Shown here one piece after another: positions 38,568 to 41,489 of a stretch of 41,489 nucleotides of DNA. The first letter of the stretch is position 1, and every line of letters begins with the position of its first letter. The translations under genes were made by a program, and so were the position numbers. This DNA is from Staphylococcus equorum (GTDB lineage Bacteria; Bacillota; Bacilli; Staphylococcales; Staphylococcaceae). A model generated the notes under the pieces. It had not been told where the DNA came from, ran no database searches, and was given only the letters and a program-made list of their open reading frames with translations. The stretch lies in assembly GCF_001747895.1 (NCBI RefSeq), contig NZ_LNNB01000036.1, forward strand, positions 1 to 41,489, in the 5' to 3' direction.

Positions 38568-41489
38568 TTAAGCTTTATAAGTATTTACATCAAAATATTT
38601 ACCTAATTTACCCATTGAATCATAGAAACCTTTAATACGTGTGGCATTGTGCTCTGCCCATCTTACATCAGTTGCGTATTGATGTTCACCTGGATTTTCA
38701 GGGTTCCAACGCATTTTATAAAGTGTATTTTGGCCTTGGCTGATATATGAACTTGAGATGAATTTAGCACCACCAACGATTGCTTTTTTAACTGTATCCC
38801 AACCGTTAGATTTAGCAGTAGCGAAACCTTGTTTAACTGCATCGCTATCAACTGCTCCGATACCGAACATATTATAATATTTGTTTGGACCATCTGTTAC
38901 GACTTTATCATCTACTACATCGCCGCCGTTAGCAAGTTCTGAAGTACCATCACCTGTTTCTAATAGGGCATGTGAGATTAAATAAACCTCATTAATATTG
39001 TAAGCTTTAGCTGCTTCGCTGAATGCTTCACCTTGACCTTCTAAAATACCTTTACCGACTAAAAGTTTATCTAAATCTGCTGAAGAGATATCTTGAGATT
39101 TATCTAAACGTAAGAATTGATATTTTTGAGTAGGATCTTGTGCTAATTTGCCCGTATCCATAGCATTTTTTATCTCGATAGGTGTAGCATCTTCCCATTT
39201 ACCTGGTGTGTGTTGAATTTGAGGTTTAGTTTTCAAACCTGCTTGAATTGCTACAGCCTCATCTAGCGTTAAACCAGATTGATAATATTTGATTAATTCT
39301 TTGCGTAAGTCTTCTTCTTTAATCCAAACCATTTGGCCATTAGATAATTTGCCGTGATACCAAGTCACACCATTGATAACTTGTTTCTCAAATACTGTAA
39401 AGATACTTTCATAGAAATCTTTTAACGAGCCTGCTGGTTGAGCAGAAGTTGGATCTAAGTAATAACTACCATCAGCATTATAAATTACATAATCAAATTT
39501 ATAAGGTGTAACTGCCGATTTAGTTACGTCAGATGTTTGAGCTTCGGTTACAACTTTATTATTTTGATTTGTATTTGTATTTAAATCTTTAGCTGCAATC
39601 CATCCAGTCTTGTTATTAACATTACCGTATACGTATTCATCTTTATCAACTTGAACCGATTTAGAAGCATTAAATTGATTGTTTTTAACATTTTTTAACG
39701 AATCTAATTGTTGAGATTTTGTACCCCAAGGCACTGCATAAAGTCCATTATTCGTAGATTTAACTGTGAACTGACCATTTTTAGCAGATGTTTTACTTAA
39801 ATCACGTGTATTGATGTCTTTTGTATTAACCCAACCTAATGGTGTATTTTGGTTAGCGTTTTGAATTAATACGTAAGTATTATCGCCTTGTGTACGTTGT
39901 TTTGTAACATTAAATGTACGGCCTGATAATTTAGATGCATCTTTGGCTTTTGTATCATTAACTGTAGTCTTAATACCAGAATTTGTATTATTTAATTGAC
40001 CAATTTTACTTACTGATTGAGTTTGATTTTGAGTATTGTTTTGAGATTGAGTATTATTTTGAGATTGAGTATTGTTTTGAGATTGAGTATTGTTTGATAC
40101 AGGTTTTGTCACAGGTTTCGCTGCAGGTTTCGCCTCAGGTTTCGTTGCAGGTTTCGTTGCAACTTCTGTGACTGTAATATCACCAGTTTGCATCCAACCC
40201 AAATTCGTATTTGTATCATTATCAGTTATTAAATAAAAACCATTATTACCTAGCATAGCTTTTTTACTTAATTTAAAAGTGTTGCCATTTACGTATGATT
40301 TTTGAACACCTTGTTTATCATAAACAGAAGTGTAAACACCATGGTTAGATTTAGATACAGTACCTTGTTTATTTGTAAGCTCAGTTATTGTTAATTGATT
40401 ACTACTTGTCGTATCGTTGTTTGCCGTATTGTCGTTATCTTCTACAGATCCAGAACCATTACTCGGTTCGTTAGTATTTCCAGTGTTGTCTGGTTCTTCT
40501 GAGCCAGTATTATTATCTGGTGTATCTGTTTCAACATTTTCATTTGAATCGTCTGAACCACTTGTACTACCTGAAGATGATTCGCCCCAAGGTGCTACTT
40601 GACCAGTTTTAATTAAATATTTTTCATAGATCAAGTCATATAATTCATCATAACTGTAGTTAAATGAAGCTAAATAGCCGTGCGGATCTGTATGATTAGA
40701 TCCCCCTAGGAAAGTACTAACAGCTTGGTGAGTCCATACTGTACCTTGTCCATCGTACTCAGCACTATCAGGTGACAGACCATAATAGAGTAAGTTTGTT
40801 GCTGCATAGTCAGCATAATTGTTAATTGAACGTGCAAATGAATCATAATCATGTGTATGAACTAACTCAACATGGATAAAACGATCGTTTGCAGCTGGAC
40901 CAGCGCCCCAAGCAAGATAATCAGTATTTGCTGTTTCTATAATACGATCACCATCGATATAAGCATGTACGAAAGCACTATTGTAATTGTTCTTCATATA
41001 GTTAATTTCACCAGTAATAGTTGAATTATCATTTGCAGTTTCGTGTAAAACGATACCTTCTGGTTTACCATAACGATAGCTATATTGTGGTAAAAAGCTT
41101 GCAATATCTTGTTCATAGGTTGGAGCTACAAAATTATTATTACGAATATAGTCATTAAGTGATGAATTCACTTGTGGAGTATATGCTGGCAGTGAACTTG
41201 TTGTACCTGCCTCTTTTGTTACTGCAGCTCGCGTTGAAAACGTATTATTTGTATCTGCAGAAGCTACTCTAAGTTTAGGAGTAGCTTCTGGACTTAATGT
41301 TGTCGCAGTAGCACTTGGCGCACTCGATTTAGTTGCGACAGCTGTCGCAGTTGATGTTGCATTACTGTCTTCTATAGTGTTTTGTGTGTTTACGTCAGAA
41401 GAAGTGCTGTCTTCTTTATTATCTTCGGAAGCTTTAGCATCCTCATCATCTTGAACGTCTTTATCAGAAGTATCTTCTTCAGATTGTTG
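38568..41489 (-). CDS. atl: Bifunctional autolysin Atl (amidase / glucosaminidase), 5' partial
   Basis: The frame is open to the window edge, so signal peptide and start are missing; 973 residues are visible. In order: an acidic, Ser/Thr-rich propeptide (41489 to about 41180), an N-acetylmuramoyl-L-alanine amidase domain (about 41120-40590; zinc ligands in VLHETAND and NHTDPHG), an acidic linker, one GW module ending LGWMQTGD, a Lys-Pro linker with SQNNTQ repeats, a GW pair with LGWVNTKD and TGWIAAKD, and a C-terminal endo-beta-N-acetylglucosaminidase (about 39260-38568; catalytic Glu in SHALLETGDGTS). It cleaves peptidoglycan for daughter-cell separation and is normally processed into two enzymes. 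S. aureus Atl has six GW units; only three are seen here. Confidence 0.93.
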   Translation of the reverse strand, partial: QQSEEDTSDKDVQDDEDAKASEDNKEDSTSSDVNTQNTIEDSNATSTATAVATKSSAPSATATTLSPEATPKLRVASADTNNTFSTRAAVTKEAGTTSSLPAYTPQVNSSLNDYIRNNNFVAPTYEQDIASFLPQYSYRYGKPEGIVLHETANDNSTITGEINYMKNNYNSAFVHAYIDGDRIIETANTDYLAWGAGPAANDRFIHVELVHTHDYDSFARSINNYADYAATNLLYYGLSPDSAEYDGQGTVWTHQAVSTFLGGSNHTDPHGYLASFNYSYDELYDLIYEKYLIKTGQVAPWGESSSGSTSGSDDSNENVETDTPDNNTGSEEPDNTGNTNEPSNGSGSVEDNDNTANNDTTSSNQLTITELTNKQGTVSKSNHGVYTSVYDKQGVQKSYVNGNTFKLSKKAMLGNNGFYLITDNDTNTNLGWMQTGDITVTEVATKPATKPEAKPAAKPVTKPVSNNTQSQNNTQSQNNTQSQNNTQNQTQSVSKIGQLNNTNSGIKTTVNDTKAKDASKLSGRTFNVTKQRTQGDNTYVLIQNANQNTPLGWVNTKDINTRDLSKTSAKNGQFTVKSTNNGLYAVPWGTKSQQLDSLKNVKNNQFNASKSVQVDKDEYVYGNVNNKTGWIAAKDLNTNTNQNNKVVTEAQTSDVTKSAVTPYKFDYVIYNADGSYYLDPTSAQPAGSLKDFYESIFTVFEKQVINGVTWYHGKLSNGQMVWIKEEDLRKELIKYYQSGLTLDEAVAIQAGLKTKPQIQHTPGKWEDATPIEIKNAMDTGKLAQDPTQKYQFLRLDKSQDISSADLDKLLVGKGILEGQGEAFSEAAKAYNINEVYLISHALLETGDGTSELANGGDVVDDKVVTDGPNKYYNMFGIGAVDSDAVKQGFATAKSNGWDTVKKAIVGGAKFISSSYISQGQNTLYKMRWNPENPGEHQYATDVRWAEHNATRIKGFYDSMGKLGKYFDVNTYKA
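40031..40094 (-). repeat. 18-bp tandem repeat in atl
   Basis: Three full copies of the unit GAGTATTGTTTTGAGATT (second copy with one change) and a partial fourth, coding on the minus strand for repeats of SQNNTQ. Copy number could vary by slippage without breaking the frame. Confidence 0.85.
40098..40163 (-). repeat. 12-bp tandem repeat in atl (Lys-Pro linker)
   Basis: Five imperfect copies of CAGGTTTCGYTG, coding on the minus strand for TKPA/EAKP-type repeats, a flexible wall-spanning linker beside the SQNNTQ repeat. Confidence 0.75.

Noticed and set aside
40031..40163. Possible CRISPR-like array
   Set aside because: The repeats are contiguous without spacers and keep the atl reading frame.
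39983..40602. Plus-strand ORFs with YCFEIEY and PQVSLQVS repeats
   Set aside because: They are the antisense of the atl tandem repeats and acidic linker.

Overview
The window is chromosomal DNA from a staphylococcus, most likely a coagulase-negative species. It is AT-rich, with Gram-positive Shine-Dalgarno sites before nearly every gene. The backbone is recognisably staphylococcal: ugtP-ltaA, murE-prfC, comK, a menaquinone cluster and a large bifunctional autolysin. The autolysin has a different linker and repeat layout from S. aureus Atl, and no serine/cysteine protease (ssp) genes follow menB. I cannot name the species from the sequence alone.

Layout. (1) 1-10.9 kb: lipoteichoic-acid anchor genes ltaA and ugtP on the minus strand; then murE, a small YueH-like gene, prfC, a yybP-ykoY manganese riboswitch controlling a TerC-family exporter, a membrane-anchored HtrA-like protease and a Ktr/Trk-type cation channel subunit. 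(2) 11-15.9 kb: a 5'-nucleotidase-like metallophosphoesterase, a CPBP-like membrane protein with a DUF2187 protein, lipoate ligase, an IDEAL-domain protein and comK. (3) 16.0-16.2 kb: tRNA-Asn and tRNA-Ser. (4) 16.3-26.4 kb: an accessory block next to the tRNA-Ser gene. It holds a serine-recombinase-fold protein without the catalytic motifs, a SulP transporter with a universal stress protein, and a two-part arsenic region. Minus strand: ArsR, an ArsP-like permease and a 44-residue Cys-Cys peptide. Plus strand: arsD, arsA, a CoA-disulfide-reductase/rhodanese fusion, a second arsR, arsB and arsC. (5) 26.8-28.7 kb: small membrane proteins (GlsB-like, TM2), an unlisted 28-residue cationic peptide gene, a dispersed intergenic repeat and a GNAT acetyltransferase. 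(6) 28.8-34.6 kb: menA diverging from an overlapping menF-menD-menH-menB operon. (7) 35-41.5 kb: a SarZ-like regulator, a PatA-type aminotransferase with a perfect 15-bp inverted repeat around its promoter, an OatA-like acyltransferase, a second MarR-fold regulator and the autolysin, cut by the window end.

How it works together. The backbone covers envelope assembly (UgtP/LtaA for lipoteichoic acid, MurE for peptidoglycan, Atl for turnover), respiration (menaquinone) and metal balance (Mn riboswitch-TerC). The arsenic block looks like a layered defence: ArsC reduces arsenate, ArsD passes arsenite to ArsA, and ArsA energises ArsB. The ArsP-like permease probably exports a further arsenical, and the CoA-disulfide reductase may restore thiols. 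The block carries two different repeated operator-like sequences and encodes two ArsR proteins, which suggests two regulatory circuits in one island.

The most noteworthy items are the ArsR/ArsP-like permease/Cys-Cys peptide unit with its 23-bp repeated operator, the tandem palindromes before arsD, the catalytically degenerate recombinase next to sulP, the legible switching mechanism of the Mn riboswitch, the inverted repeat at patA, the 28-residue peptide gene, and a dispersed repeat present in two copies. All were found by eye; no database search was possible.
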